Shown here piece after piece: positions 20,168 through 30,195 of a stretch of 31,455 nt of DNA (positions are counted from its first letter, which is position 1; each line of letters begins with the position of its first letter). The notes under the pieces were generated by a model. It was given only the letters and a program-made list of their open reading frames with translations. It was not told the origin of the DNA and made no database searches. The stretch is from Chytridium lagenaria. Its lineage: Eukaryota; Chytridiomycota; Chytridiomycetes; Chytridiales; Chytridiaceae. The stretch is taken from assembly GCA_025449115.1 (NCBI GenBank), contig JAHLKC010000243.1:1-31455 (forward strand), read 5' to 3'. The position numbers and the translations under genes are program-made.

Positions 20168-21924
20168 TCAATACTTAAAGTTCCAGTTCCCCATGTTTGG
20201 CATCACAGCCGGCTGCACGCCCTGCTGAGCAGGCATCTGGAAAGCCGGCATTTGAGGAACCGCCCAAGCCGGAGCCTGAACAGCGGGTGCCTGGACAACA
20301 GGAGCCTGAACAGCGGGAGCCTGCCAAGCCACACCCTGAGCCGCAGGCACCTGGAACGATGGCATTTGGAACGCGGGAGCCTGGAATGCAGGGGCTTGGA
20401 ACGAAGGAGCGTGGAACGAGGGTGCGTTGAATGTAGGGATTTGGATGTTCCCAACGGCGGCGGCGGCAGCACCTTGGATCTTTGAGGCAATGTGGTGGAT
20501 TTGTTAATAAGTTGGGTTGCGGCAGCGACGTCGGCAGTGAACTCGGCAAGGGTGCGGCTTTGGCGGCACAAGTTGCGGCGAGGGTGCGTTGAGCGTTGGT
20601 GACAATGTTTCTGTCACCCGTGTTTGCAACGTCCACAGTGCAAGCGCCAATGATAAAGTTGATGTCAATGTTGGCGGCACACCAGCTGTCAAAGGAGCGG
20701 AGGGACTCGCAGAACGATTTAGCGAGGGTGGCGTCAATAGCGGCTGTTGTGGCGGTGACCTTTGTGCTGTCTTCAGCGTAGGCAAGGGCCGACGCGATGA
20801 AATCGTTCACGACAGAGGTGGCGGGGACAGGGATGTCGACAGAGTTGAAACCACCGGGTTTAAGAGGGTCCACACCGTCAGTGGAGGGAGGGGCGGCACC
20901 ACCGAGAGCCGGGATCTTGCAGGTGCTGGTGGTAGGAGGAACGGGGATGGAGATGCGAGACCCTTTCCGGTGGTGAAGATTTCTCATGGTTGGAAACAGC
21001 AAAGTTGGCAGGGGTAGGGACGTCGTCACCGACTTTGTTGTTGTACGAACCACAAAGACCGTCCGTCTTGCCCATGTGAGTGCCGGCGACGGTGATGGAT
21101 GTGTCCATGTAGTAGACGCCGTTCCATGGGTAGATGCTGACAGTGATTCTGCTGCCGTCGGAGATGGCAATACGGAATTCGTTGCGGCGCTGTTGGCGGT
21201 GGCCGGATGCCGTCGTCTTGGAAGTCAAAGCGCTCAAGGCGAGACGGTCCTTGGTACCGGCGGCGGCGGTAAGGGAGATGACGGAAGAACCGTACTGAAT
21301 CGCGATGGCGCTGTTACAAGTCACCTTGTTTGCGCACTGAAAGAAGTTGACGTGTCAGTTATGAATGCGAGCTAAATAAACGTAAATAATTGAATAACTA
21401 CTTACAGATCTCTGGTCAGACTGAACGATGAGCGTAGGGGTTTTAAGAAGGTAAAAGACACCCTGTCCCTGGAAGTCGTAGTACCTCCCGTCAAAAGTCT
21501 TGTAGTGGGGATCACCGTGAGAGTAACATTCAGCGCTGGGGTTGGCTTTCCTCGTCACATCAACCGTGTCCTTTGCAAGGTGCGAACCAGATCCAGGAGC
21601 AAAGACCTGAGCATTGAGCGTGTACGAAGTAGTCTTGGCGTCACCACCGCCAATGAGACGGACCTTTTAGGGGTCTGCCAGTCAGAAGGGTAAACTTGAA
21701 CGAGCAGTCGGTGAGCTTGAGACCGGGAGCGTCGAGGTAGATAGTTGCAGCTGACGTGGGTGCAGCGGCAAGACGGACAGAGACTTCAGCGCCTACGTTT
21801 CCGTCCTCAATGGTCAAAGACTTTGTGTCAAAGACAATGTGTTGAGACTGGCGAGCGACAAGGGAGGTAGGTGCTGAAAGCGCGCCTGGGCGAGAGCAAC
21901 GATGAGAGCGAATGACTTGAGCAT
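20168..21924 (-). CDS. Secreted von Willebrand factor D-domain protein with Pro/Gln/Ala-rich tail
   Basis: Starts MLKSFALIVALAQA (signal peptide) at 21924. A beta-type N-terminal domain (HIVFDTKSLTIEDGNVGAEV, LDAPGLKLTDCSFKF, YTLNAQVFAPG) is followed by a VWD domain: AECYSHGDPHYKTFDGRYYD, FQGQGVFYLLKTPTLIVQSD, VTCNSAIAIQYGSSVISL, NEFRIAISDGSRITVSIYP and TDGLCGSYNNKVGDD. The Gly-Asp-Pro-His and Gly-Leu-Cys-Gly motifs are diagnostic. A helical, Cys-containing segment follows (FCESLRSFDSWCAANIDINF) and then a low-complexity C-terminus of FQAPAFQ/VQAPVVQAP units ending MGNWNFKY. One intron lies near 21345-21405. At least four frame changes occur. Likely extracellular adhesive or matrix protein; divergently paired with the repeat protein at 22560. 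Confidence 0.85.
20200..20440 (-). repeat. Coding repeats for FQ/VQ-A-P units (VWD protein C-terminus)
   Basis: Tandem units of about 15-21 bp encode FQAPAFQMPSFQVPAAQG and WQAPAVQAPVVQAPAVQA. The same CCGGAGCCTG-like block recurs many times. Prone to length change between strains. Confidence 0.75.
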
Positions 21925-22025
21925 AGCGAAAAGAGTAAATTATAGTACAAATTAAAGTCTAGTATTATGTACACTAGTAGTAAGGAGGAAGTTGTTGCTT
22001 GACTTTAGTGAATGCCAATGCTGTC

Positions 22026-22033
22026 ATTTTATA
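22026..22033 (-). promoter_or_regulatory. TATA box of the VWD-protein gene
   Basis: TATAAAAT on the minus strand, 102 bp upstream of the start at 21924. Confidence 0.55.
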
Positions 22034-22473
22034 CTCGAACGAACTTCATTTTTTAAGGGATCGCTTCAGTGGCGTGTCCAAGCAAAAAGTTCATTGGTCT
22101 TCAGTAGGAAGAGTAAGCATTACGTCACATAGATTTGCGATTGGTTATGCGCGGTCCTTAATCTTATGTGAAACGGAATATTGAATCCCCGTTCATCAAT
22201 AAAGCGTTTCAGCTCACGACCGTGATGATAACGACCAATGGATTTCAAAATGGACTATCAACACTGGTCTTCTGCGCGGAAGCAATGCGACGCCTCCATA
22301 GCTGACGTCGATTGTTTAGAGTGATGATCTATGGTTCTCATTATTGTCACTCGAAAAAAAAAAAGGACTTTGAAAAAAAACACTCATAAACGGCCAGTTG
22401 CCGTCGTAAACAATTGGTTCAACTAACATTGATGTTTATGTATAGAAATTACCAAAATCTTGGATGGCTCGCC

Positions 22474-22480
22474 TATAAAA
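22474..22480 (+). promoter_or_regulatory. TATA box of the curlin-like repeat gene
   Basis: TATAAAA on the plus strand, 80 bp upstream of ATG 22560. The interval 21925-22559 is a divergent regulatory region with no gene seen in it. Confidence 0.6.
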
Positions 22481-22559
22481 ACAGAACGTTTACCTCCTAA
22501 AATATCATTCACAATTCTCACTTCCTTCATCTCTAGAAAACACTTCTACATCTCTCAAC

Positions 22560-23385
22560 ATGCTCTTCACCGCCGTCGCCACTCTCCTCCTCGCCCTCAG
22601 TGCCTCCGCGGCTCCCCTCCCCCAACACAGAGCAACTCCATCAACTTCGCGGCAACGTCGGGGGTCTACAACAATTCCAAGCCTCCATCGCCGGCAACGC
22701 CGCCAAAGGTCTTCAAGTCAACCAAATCGCCATGCAGGGCAACACCGCCAACACCCAAAACGCTGCTCTTGGCATCTCCGGCAACACCGCCATCACCCAG
22801 GCAACAGCATTTTGCTCTCGGCAACACAGCGGCACCCAGAACATTGCTGCAGGCGTGCAAGGAAACACGGCATTCACTCAAGCCAACCAGGCCGTCTTCA
22901 GTGGAACGCTGCCACAAACCAGAACCTCAACGGTGCGGTCGTTGGGAACGTTGCAGCGGCACAGTCCAACAACGTTTTGTTCAACCAAAATGCTGGTGTA
23001 AACCAGTTCAGCACGGGTGCAATCGGAACAACCTCGCCGTGAACCAGGGCAACACTGTCGCGTTCCAAGGTAACCAGGCCGTCAACCAGGCCAACACCGG
23101 CTCCATCCTTGGTAACGTTGCCGCGCTTGGTCAACAAAACCAGTCAACGCTCTGGAAACGCTGCAACCAACCAGCAGAACATGTTTGGTATTGGATCCAA
23201 CATTGCGGGTGTTCAGGCGAACGGGATCAATGCTGCTGGAAACGTGGTGTCAACAACCAGTTGACTGGCGCGTCCATTGTTGGGAACGGTGCAAGCCTTG
23301 CGCAGAGCAACGGAATGAACTTTGTTCAAACTTGGGAGCTGTTCAGGGATTCCAAGTTGATGTGAGCAAGAACATTGTGGCTTGA
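22560..23385 (+). CDS. Secreted curlin-like repeat protein (G-N-x-A-x-x-Q repeats)
   Basis: Starts MLFTAVATLLLALSASAAPL, a strong signal peptide. Almost everything after it is a repeat of about 13-16 residues built on Gly-Asn-x-Ala-x-x-Gln: IAGNAAKGLQVNQIA, MQGNTANTQNAALGI, SGNTAITQATAF, VQGNTAFTQANQAVF, SGNAATNQNLNGAVV, GNVAAAQSNNVLFNQ, QGNTVAFQGNQAVNQ, GSILGNVAALGQQNQ, IVGNGASLAQSNGMN, ending QGFQVDVSKNIVA. I count about 13 units. The spacing of Gly, Asn, Ala and Gln resembles the curlin repeat (Gln-x-Gly-x-Asn-x-Ala-x-x-x-Gln) of bacterial CsgA/CsgB, which stacks into an amyloid beta-solenoid; homology versus convergence cannot be told here. No cysteine-rich or anchor segment is seen. About six single-base frame changes (first in the CCCCC near 22622) break it. 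Likely a secreted fibre or matrix protein. Confidence 0.8.
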
Positions 23386-23954
23386 GAAGTCCGCCATGTT
23401 ATGCATGTTCTCACTTTCCCTCTGTCGTCTTACCTCAATGTTGTATATATAGAGTCAATCGTAATATAGTCATTCTACTCTCATTCTATTGTTTCGTCCA
23501 TACCTTTCATATCTCACATTCTTCAAAAAAATGCGAACTTCGAAACTAGGACGTGATTTGTTTTATCTTTGATTTTTAATTCGCAATTTGGATGTGGATC
23601 ACGTTGACAAGGTATCTGACAAATTCAATTTCGACACTTACTTATAACAGCTCACGTCTGACGCAAAGAGTTTGAAGCTTTGGTCGGACATTCCTGAATG
23701 TTTGGCCACTTCCGATAAAATTCTCCATATCAGCAATGGGCTATTCCAGTGAGATGTTTGCAAAACCATGACCGTGTTTAATTTCGTTCTAAGTTTAAGA
23801 GTTAAGGATATCCGATGCACATAATGTCCAAATGCATTTATTGCCCTAAACAAAAACAGCACATAATAACATAAAGATATCTAGCCCAATGAGAGCTTAA
23901 AAAAGACTACTGAAAGACTAAAAGAGAACCACCATCGCAACTATCAAAGGGAGA
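23386..23954. other. Convergent 3' spacer
   Basis: Between two convergent stop codons. TATATATAG and AT-rich sequence near 23440. A minus-strand frame of 74 codons at 23638-23862 has no recognisable similarity or start context, and I do not call it a gene. Confidence 0.5.
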
Positions 23955-26424
23955 TCACTCAAGTCTCAACAAAGGCTTACAGTTCCTCCTGAAAAACACA
24001 TACCCAAGTAACAGGAATGCACATGATAACCCAAAGTTGATCAAAACGTTAATCCAAATGCTGTTGGGATTGTTTAACGAGAACGTTGCGAGAATCTCGT
24101 TTCCGTTCGTCAGGCAGTTGCCAGGACGATCGCAGGTGAATGTGAGGCCTTTAAATTCATTTTGGGCTAATGCTTTGTTGGTGTAGGTGATGAGGGAGAT
24201 CCATTGAATCCTGTAAAAGAGCCAGTTAAATATCTGCCGCAAGAATGCTAAAGTGTATGATCGGATTACTACATACCATTTAAACACGGCGGGGACGGTA
24301 TCGAGGTTCAGAAAGTTTCCACCGAAAACGAGGAACAAGACGATAACGAGTGGACCGATGATTTGACCGACTTGAACGTTCTTGACGCCAGATCCAATCA
24401 TGAGACCAAGGGCCATGGCGGTGTACGAATGAACACAGATAACGGCGACAAAGGTGAAATATCTCGCAATGCTATTTTGAAGGCCAAACATCCAGCTAAA
24501 CATGATCGTTAGTAAAATAAATGAGTTGGGATGGTATGCAAGTAGAATAAAAATTCGACTTACTAGATCGGAAGAGCTAAAATGAGAGCTCCGATGATGG
24601 TTAAGGGGATGGATGATATCCATTTTGCAACGTAGGCGGCGGATGCAGAGTATGTGGAAGCGCGTTCCGTTTAATGATAAGACGTTCCAAGGGAAGGACG
24701 GCCAAAGTGGGCATGACAACACCAAAAGTTTGGTTGACGGCGATAAAAAACAGGGCACCGAGACGGTTTTGAATTCCAGATTGTGACAAATCCATTCTCT
24801 GTTAAAATGTCAGCACACATAAAAACCTTAAAAGGAAGTTGATATCTGTGAAGCAACTTACAAAGAAGATAAACCCGACAACGATGCAAATAATAATCCC
24901 CTGTCCAATCGTCGCACCTAACGTTGCAGGATCTCTGGAAAGCTCCTTGAAATTTCTCTTCAACAAAGTAAAAAACTGATGACCCCATGATGAATGATAG
25001 CGTTGTTCGCGCCATCTCCGGGGTTCGGTGCCCTCGTAGAATCCTCAATAAGAAATTGTGGTTTATGAGATTTCTCGGATTCCCACGCTGCAGCAAACTT
25101 CTCGATTCGAGCGGCGGACGACTCTTGGAGCTCGGGTGAACGCTGGTCGAGAGTAGCGACGTCGATGAAGTCTGTAAAAATCAGGATTAGAAGGCATTTC
25201 TAAAATCATAAATGAGGTGATATTGCAACTTACGGTCAGAGGGGTTGGTCTGGGGAGGAAGAGGGTACTCCATACGAGAGAAGAATGACAAGGCTTCACT
25301 AAGACGTCCAAAAAATACGGTGCGTCCAGCAGCAAGGATGAGGATCTTGTCGCACATCTCGACTAAAAGGAGAGGTAAGCAATTTTAAAATGGAAAGTAA
25401 CAGTAATCAGATCTATGCTACTCACGGATATCAGTGCGGGGTTGATGAATGGTCATTACAACGGTAGTGTTGCGTGCTTTTGCAACACGAGAAACAGTTG
25501 AGACTATGTTAACGGCGGTAAAAGCATCAAGCCCAGAGGTAGGTTCATCGAGGAAGAGACTGAAGAAGTAAAAGTAAGATTACGAGGAATAGCAAATGAA
25601 GGAGAGCTAAAAGAACCAAGCTTACATATTCGGCTGAGTGATAAGTTCCATACCGATAGAAACTCTCTTCTTTTCTCCCCAGACACACCCCGCAAGTCTG
25701 AATCACCAATGCGAGTGTCCCTGCACTTGTTCAGACCAAGCTCTGCGATAATCTCCTTGACTTTTTCTTCCTTTTCTTTCTTGGAGAGTACTGAGGGAAG
25801 ACGAAGTTCAGCAGCGTAGCGAAGAGTTTCGGTGACGGTAAGGTTTTTGTACATGATCTCCTCCTGCTCAACGTAGGCGGCAACTGCACGTGTTGGAGAA
25901 GACATTAGCATTCAGCATGTTGACGATGATGGAAACAAAGACTGATGGCGTCAAAATATGACTTACCCTTGCGCCATGTCGAGCGTTTGCGGGGAGCTCC
26001 GTTGACGTTGATGGACCCGGTGATGGTTCCCGCACCAACTCGTCCAGCAAGAATGTTCAAAAGTGTACTCTTTCTGGAAAGGATCTCGTCAGCGAACCAA
26101 TCCTATCATATCTATGGCAAAAGTACGTACCCAGCACCCGCCTCCCATGATGGCCAAAATCTCTCCAGGTTGAGCCATTCCGTCCATGTTCGAAAGAATG
26201 ACCTTTTGCGGCTGACCCCTCTTTGTCGGGACAGAGTAGCTGACCTTATTCCATTCCAACGCAAGACCGGGACCTCCAGAGGCGCTAGGAACGGGAGTTG
26301 AGCTTGCTGTCTCTGATCCAGAGTAGGAGGCTTTGACGGTTGTGCTGTCAGCTGTGTTGTCGTTGATGGTGACAACGGTGGCCGTCTTTGTAAGCTCGTG
26401 CATGTCCATACTAGTGTTGGCCAT
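23955..26424 (-). CDS. ABCG-family half-transporter (ABCG-2), paralogue of ABCG-1
   Basis: Starts [18 protein letters not shown] at 26424. [17 protein letters not shown] and [10 protein letters not shown] lead to Walker A, split by an intron (about 26090-26132) before [19 protein letters not shown]. Then come [29 protein letters not shown] plus EKRR in the next frame (signature; a G is missing in the G run near 25680), a Walker B/D-loop segment ([16 protein letters not shown]), [24 protein letters not shown] and the membrane domain ([79 protein letters not shown], a TCDRPGNCL loop and a final ...CKPLLRLE). Relative to ABCG-1 two bases are missing in the Gly-Gly-Ser-Gly of Walker A. Domain order fits White/ABCG2-type exporters. 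ABCG-1 and ABCG-2 are close paralogues in the same orientation, 4.3 kb apart. Confidence 0.93.
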
Positions 26425-26535
26425 GGTAATTGTTGTGAGTGTGACTGTGTGAGTGGTGAGTGGTGAAGGATGGAGGAGGCAAAGTCGTCAGACGGTACAG
26501 CTGTTAACGTCGAATCCGACAATAGAGGATCGAAG

Positions 26536-26543
26536 TATTTATA
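26536..26543 (-). promoter_or_regulatory. TATA box of ABCG-2
   Basis: TATAAATA on the minus strand, 112 bp upstream of the start at 26424. Two CTCCTATTGG blocks (26625-26634 and 26791-26800) with CCAAT-type cores lie further upstream in the region shared with the plus-strand gene at 26929. Confidence 0.6.
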
Positions 26544-26928
26544 GCCTGAATCGATCGGTTAGGCTTCGAAAGCAATTAGAAACCTAAAAAACCCCTGTCT
26601 CATTCGGAGTTGGTTTTCTCTGTACTCCTATTGGCGGGTTGTATGCACTAAGTTCCCAGCTCTCGGAATTCGGTTCATTCAGTTCTAAAAGTAGTTTACA
26701 CCTTCAATGTCTATTTTTCCGCACCAATGAAAGGCTTTCTACCTCCAGTCTATTCTCATGGCGTCATGCAACCTACTATTTTTCGGCATTCCCCTCCTAT
26801 TGGCTCTTTGCATGTGATAAGAGCTCTATTGTATCCAGGTGAGTGTCGTTGCTGTTGTGACCTCCTGTAAATTTTTTGTAAACAAGTTGAGGGTGAAGAA
26901 AAGACAGTCTCGCCAGAGTCGAGTCCAA

Positions 26929-27390
26929 ATGGCCATCATTCCCAACTTGAAGGCAAAGGAGCCTCCCCCAAACGCAGCACCACCAGCAGCAACAGCTTTA
27001 GTAGCAGCAATCTCCTACATAACATCTCCTCTTAACAACATCCCTCCCCCACCAGCTCTCATCCCCGCAGCACTTTCCAATTCTCCAACACAATCTGTAC
27101 TTCCATACATTTCCAGTGAAGATGTGCAACCCGAACGGGCTGCTGCCACATCATGGCTTCTTTGGGATGTTGTCAAAATCGTTGCGTTAGTTCATATTCT
27201 TGTGTTTTGTTACTGGTGCTATGCTGCTGTAAAGTCATGGCGTCCAACGAGGTGGGCCATAATTGATCTGAGATACAACAATTCTTGGTGGCTAATCCAT
27301 TTTCTTACAATCAGTCGAGATGGCATCACTTTCAAGCTCACACGAACAGATATTCGGAAGTGGAAGGACCTGCGCAAAGTCATGAGTTGA
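26929..27390 (+). CDS. Small single-pass membrane protein, unidentified
   Basis: ATG 26929 gives 153 residues. Residues 1-70 are Pro/Ala-rich (KAKEPPPNAAPPAATA, PLNNIPPPPALIPAAL). A single membrane helix follows (WLLWDVVKIVALVHILVFCY, about residues 83-103), then a basic-aromatic region (WRPTRWAIIDLRYNNSWWLI) and a charged C-terminus. The frame extends upstream to 26839 without an ATG; GTGAGT there resembles a 5' splice donor, so a 5'-UTR intron is possible. No frame errors. I do not recognise a family. It shares an upstream region with ABCG-2. Confidence 0.5.
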   Translation: MAIIPNLKAKEPPPNAAPPAATALVAAISYITSPLNNIPPPPALIPAALSNSPTQSVLPYISSEDVQPERAAATSWLLWDVVKIVALVHILVFCYWCYAAVKSWRPTRWAIIDLRYNNSWWLIHFLTISRDGITFKLTRTDIRKWKDLRKVMS

Positions 27391-27771
27391 AATTGCCTTC
27401 GCCATCATTCTTTAGTCCTTCTCAGAGATACCCCAGCTCCTAAATCCTCAACCTGCAGTGTAAATATTTGATCTTGCGTGTGCATATTATAAAACAGCGT
27501 CTTTCCAATATTTTGAAGCGCGATTTTTGCTTTTCGGTCACCGCAACGAGTATAGACATCGCGCGTCTTTTTTAAGCTATCGGATATCATATTTTAATAG
27601 GTGGATGCTCAACATCCAAGAAAAAAACATAGGGAACAGAAGAAGGAAAAGAGTAAGGAAAGCTGAGAAAAGGATAGGGGTAGAAAAACAGGAAGAACAG
27701 AAGAAAAAAGTCATGCTTAAAAACAAGTAAAAGGATATTAAAAGTGTGAAAATCATACAGGGCAAGAAGAA

Positions 27772-27806
<35 letters not shown>

Positions 27807-27932
27807 AAGAAAGGAATATACGCCATATTTGCATAAAAGATACACTATACAGAAATAAAGAAGAAAAGTGGAAGTATGGCTTAACCGTTATAAACCACTT
27901 TATACCACCAAAAAGCCCATATTACACCCTCA
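27391..27932. other. Convergent spacer with purine-rich tract
   Basis: Between two convergent stop codons. From about 27617 to 27810 one strand is almost purely A/G. No gene seen. Confidence 0.5.
27776..27803 (+). repeat. (GA)n microsatellite
   Basis: About 14 uninterrupted GA units inside a longer A/G-only stretch. Confidence 0.9.
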
Positions 27933-30064
27933 TCACAACCTCTTCCTCCACCCTTCCTCAACCATCCTCTTGACATCCGCCGTCAAAAATCCTCCCTCCA
28001 CTCCCTCCTTCCCCATTGTCCCAGGCGGTGTCGTCTCGACCAAGGCTGCGCCAACGTCCTCCCCCTCCCCTTCTGCACTCCCGCAACCACTGCGGATACC
28101 CCGCTGCATCATAGTATGGGTACGCGCTCTGGACATAATTTTGCTGCCACGTCGTCGCAGGATCATAAGTGTACCCGTTTGCCCACATTTGCTGATAATA
28201 AGCATCAGAGGCGTACGACCCCGTCTCACTTTCACGTGGAGGCGATGTCGTAAGCCGTATGGTCGTAGATCATGGAAGGGTCAAAAGTGGCGGAGGAGGA
28301 TGTGTCGGAAAGGGTTGATCGGGGTATTTTGATTCCCACGCGTAGAAGTGGAAGAGTGGGATTGAAGCCAGACGTAGCCTGGTGCAGCTGGTGATGCGAG
28401 GATAGAAGATCCTGAAGTGGATGGATTGGGTTGTTGCTGGGTCTGACCAGGATGCGTGTAGAAAGGGAGGTGACAGCTACGTGTATAGATACCAGGTGCG
28501 TCCATCCTTGGACGTGCACCCCTCGAGTTGAGCCGAGGACCGGAATGCGCACGAACAGCTTGCGAACCAGAACCAGAGCTGTCATCGTCTTCCTCAGGAA
28601 CAGAAGCAAGCCCTGATCCCGAGTTTGACCTCCACACCCCTTGCCCTTCTGAATTCGATCCAAGAATTTCACTCGACCCTCCGCTACCACTAGCATCCGA
28701 AACTATCGACGACCCATGGGAAGCCGTTACAGTTGTTGGTGAGACATGATAAGACTGCGAGACCATCGATGTCGACATCGTATCAATACTGGGACGAGTT
28801 CGAAGATGACCCGCCGCCACTGGAGGCGACGTTGCTACATTCCCCACATGCCCATTCGTCCACAACAACTGCTGCAATGACGGATCCCCATCAAATCGCG
28901 CCATTTCCAATCCCCTAAAATTATCCGTCATAGCAGAATGTCGATACGGCGACCCCTCTTCAATACCGGCCCCTCTCTGAAGCTGATTTTGTTGAATAGA
29001 TTCCATCGGAATCCTCAACGACGACGAAGCGCTTGACGCATCCAACGACCCATTCCTTTCGTCTTTTTGCAACGTCCCATGCCGACTCCCACTCCCTCTC
29101 CCTCCATTCAACCTCGTTAAACTCCTTGCCGTGCGGAAGTTCTTCCGAATGGACGGTCTACCCATCAGACCACCACCAAACTCAACGTTTGTCACAGAGG
29201 GCCATAACCAGCCCTTAATCGTCGCCAAAATTCCGCGTTTTGGCAACGACGTATCATCCTGCAATGCTTTGGCTACACGGCGCTTTCGACGTTCTTCACG
29301 ATCGGCGGGGCTGCGGTCTCGGTTTATGCTAAAAATGGTGCGGAAGCACCAGACTAGAGAAAGAATACCACCGAGGACGACGACGCCGATGAAAAGGAAG
29401 AGGAATGTCGTGGGAAGGGTGGAGGAGGCTGAAGGGACGGAGGAGGCGTCTCCTTCGACGGCGGTTTGCGTGGCAGCGATAGTGTGCCAGACTGTTCTGG
29501 GAGGAAGAGTTGTGGCGGGGAGGTAGGAAGTGTACGTGATGACGTTGCCTTGATAGATGGTGGTGACGATCTGTACGGTGGGAGGGATGGTGATAATTTC
29601 GATGGAAGGGGAGGGGCGTGGAGCTAATTGGGTGTCTGATGAAGGGGCGGGAGGTGGTTCTGTTGGAGTGTTTTCGGTAAAGACAGGTGGAGGAGGGCGG
29701 GAGGGAGATGGTCGGCTGGTTGTTGGGAGGGAGGCGGCGGTGGAGGCGATGAAGAGGGGGCAGGCTGTGGTGAGGGCTCGGGTTGTTGAGAGGAGGGAGG
29801 GCGGGATGGAAATGTAAGTTGTGGTGACGGTTCTACTGCTGGTACAGGGGCTGGGCGAAGGTGGTGGTGGAGGTGGGCTGGCGAAGGTTGGGCGAGGGAA
29901 GAGAACAAAGATATTGGTAGAGTGACTGGTGGTCGAATAATGGCGGAAGACATGGTTGGAAGGTCAATGACAGCCGAGGCTGCTGTAGTGGGTCTGATGA
30001 AAAGAGTTTCGTTCAAGCTCTCCTGCCGTTTGTTCAGGAGTATCCAAGTAGAGACTGCTACCAT
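27933..30064 (-). CDS. Mucin-like single-pass membrane protein with long Ser-rich cytoplasmic tail
   Basis: Reading from ATG 30064 (5' end uncertain; coding-like sequence such as GSIVDLHIKTGVKEPAHG lies upstream to about 30195). A Pro/Ser/Thr-rich ectodomain (ISIPPSLLSTTRALTTACPL, EIITIPPTVQIVTTIYQGN, YTSYLPATTLPPRTVW) leads to a membrane helix (TTFLFLFIGVVVLGGILSLV), a basic stop-transfer segment (NRDRSPADREERRKRRVAK), then about 400 residues of Ser/Gly-rich tail (LTRLNGGRGSGSRHGTL, SIVSDASGSGGSSEILG, ASVPEEDDDSSGSGSQ) with Tyr/Gln-rich sequence near the end (YASDAYYQQMWANGYTYD) and stop at 27933. The layout is that of fungal cell-wall sensors (Wsc/Mid2-like in design, not shown to be homologous). 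Frame changes occur near 29820, 28245 and 28070. Confidence 0.6.
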
Positions 30065-30195
30065 GGGCAGGCTCCTTCACACCAGTCTTAATATGCAGAT
30101 CCACAATCGAGCCCGGTTGTCCGTTGCTTTTATTTTGCTTGAGCCGTGGGGTTGCAAAATCAAAACGTCTCCATCTTCACAAGGAAAGTGAACGG

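Noticed and set aside
23638..23862. Minus-strand 74-codon frame in the spacer after the curlin-like gene
   Set aside because: No conserved motif, splice support or plausible promoter; it sits in a 3' spacer.
29624..30064. Pro/His-rich 146-codon product as a separate gene
   Set aside because: The Pro/His run is an out-of-frame reading of the Ser/Thr-rich ectodomain, which continues in the frame leading to the membrane helix.
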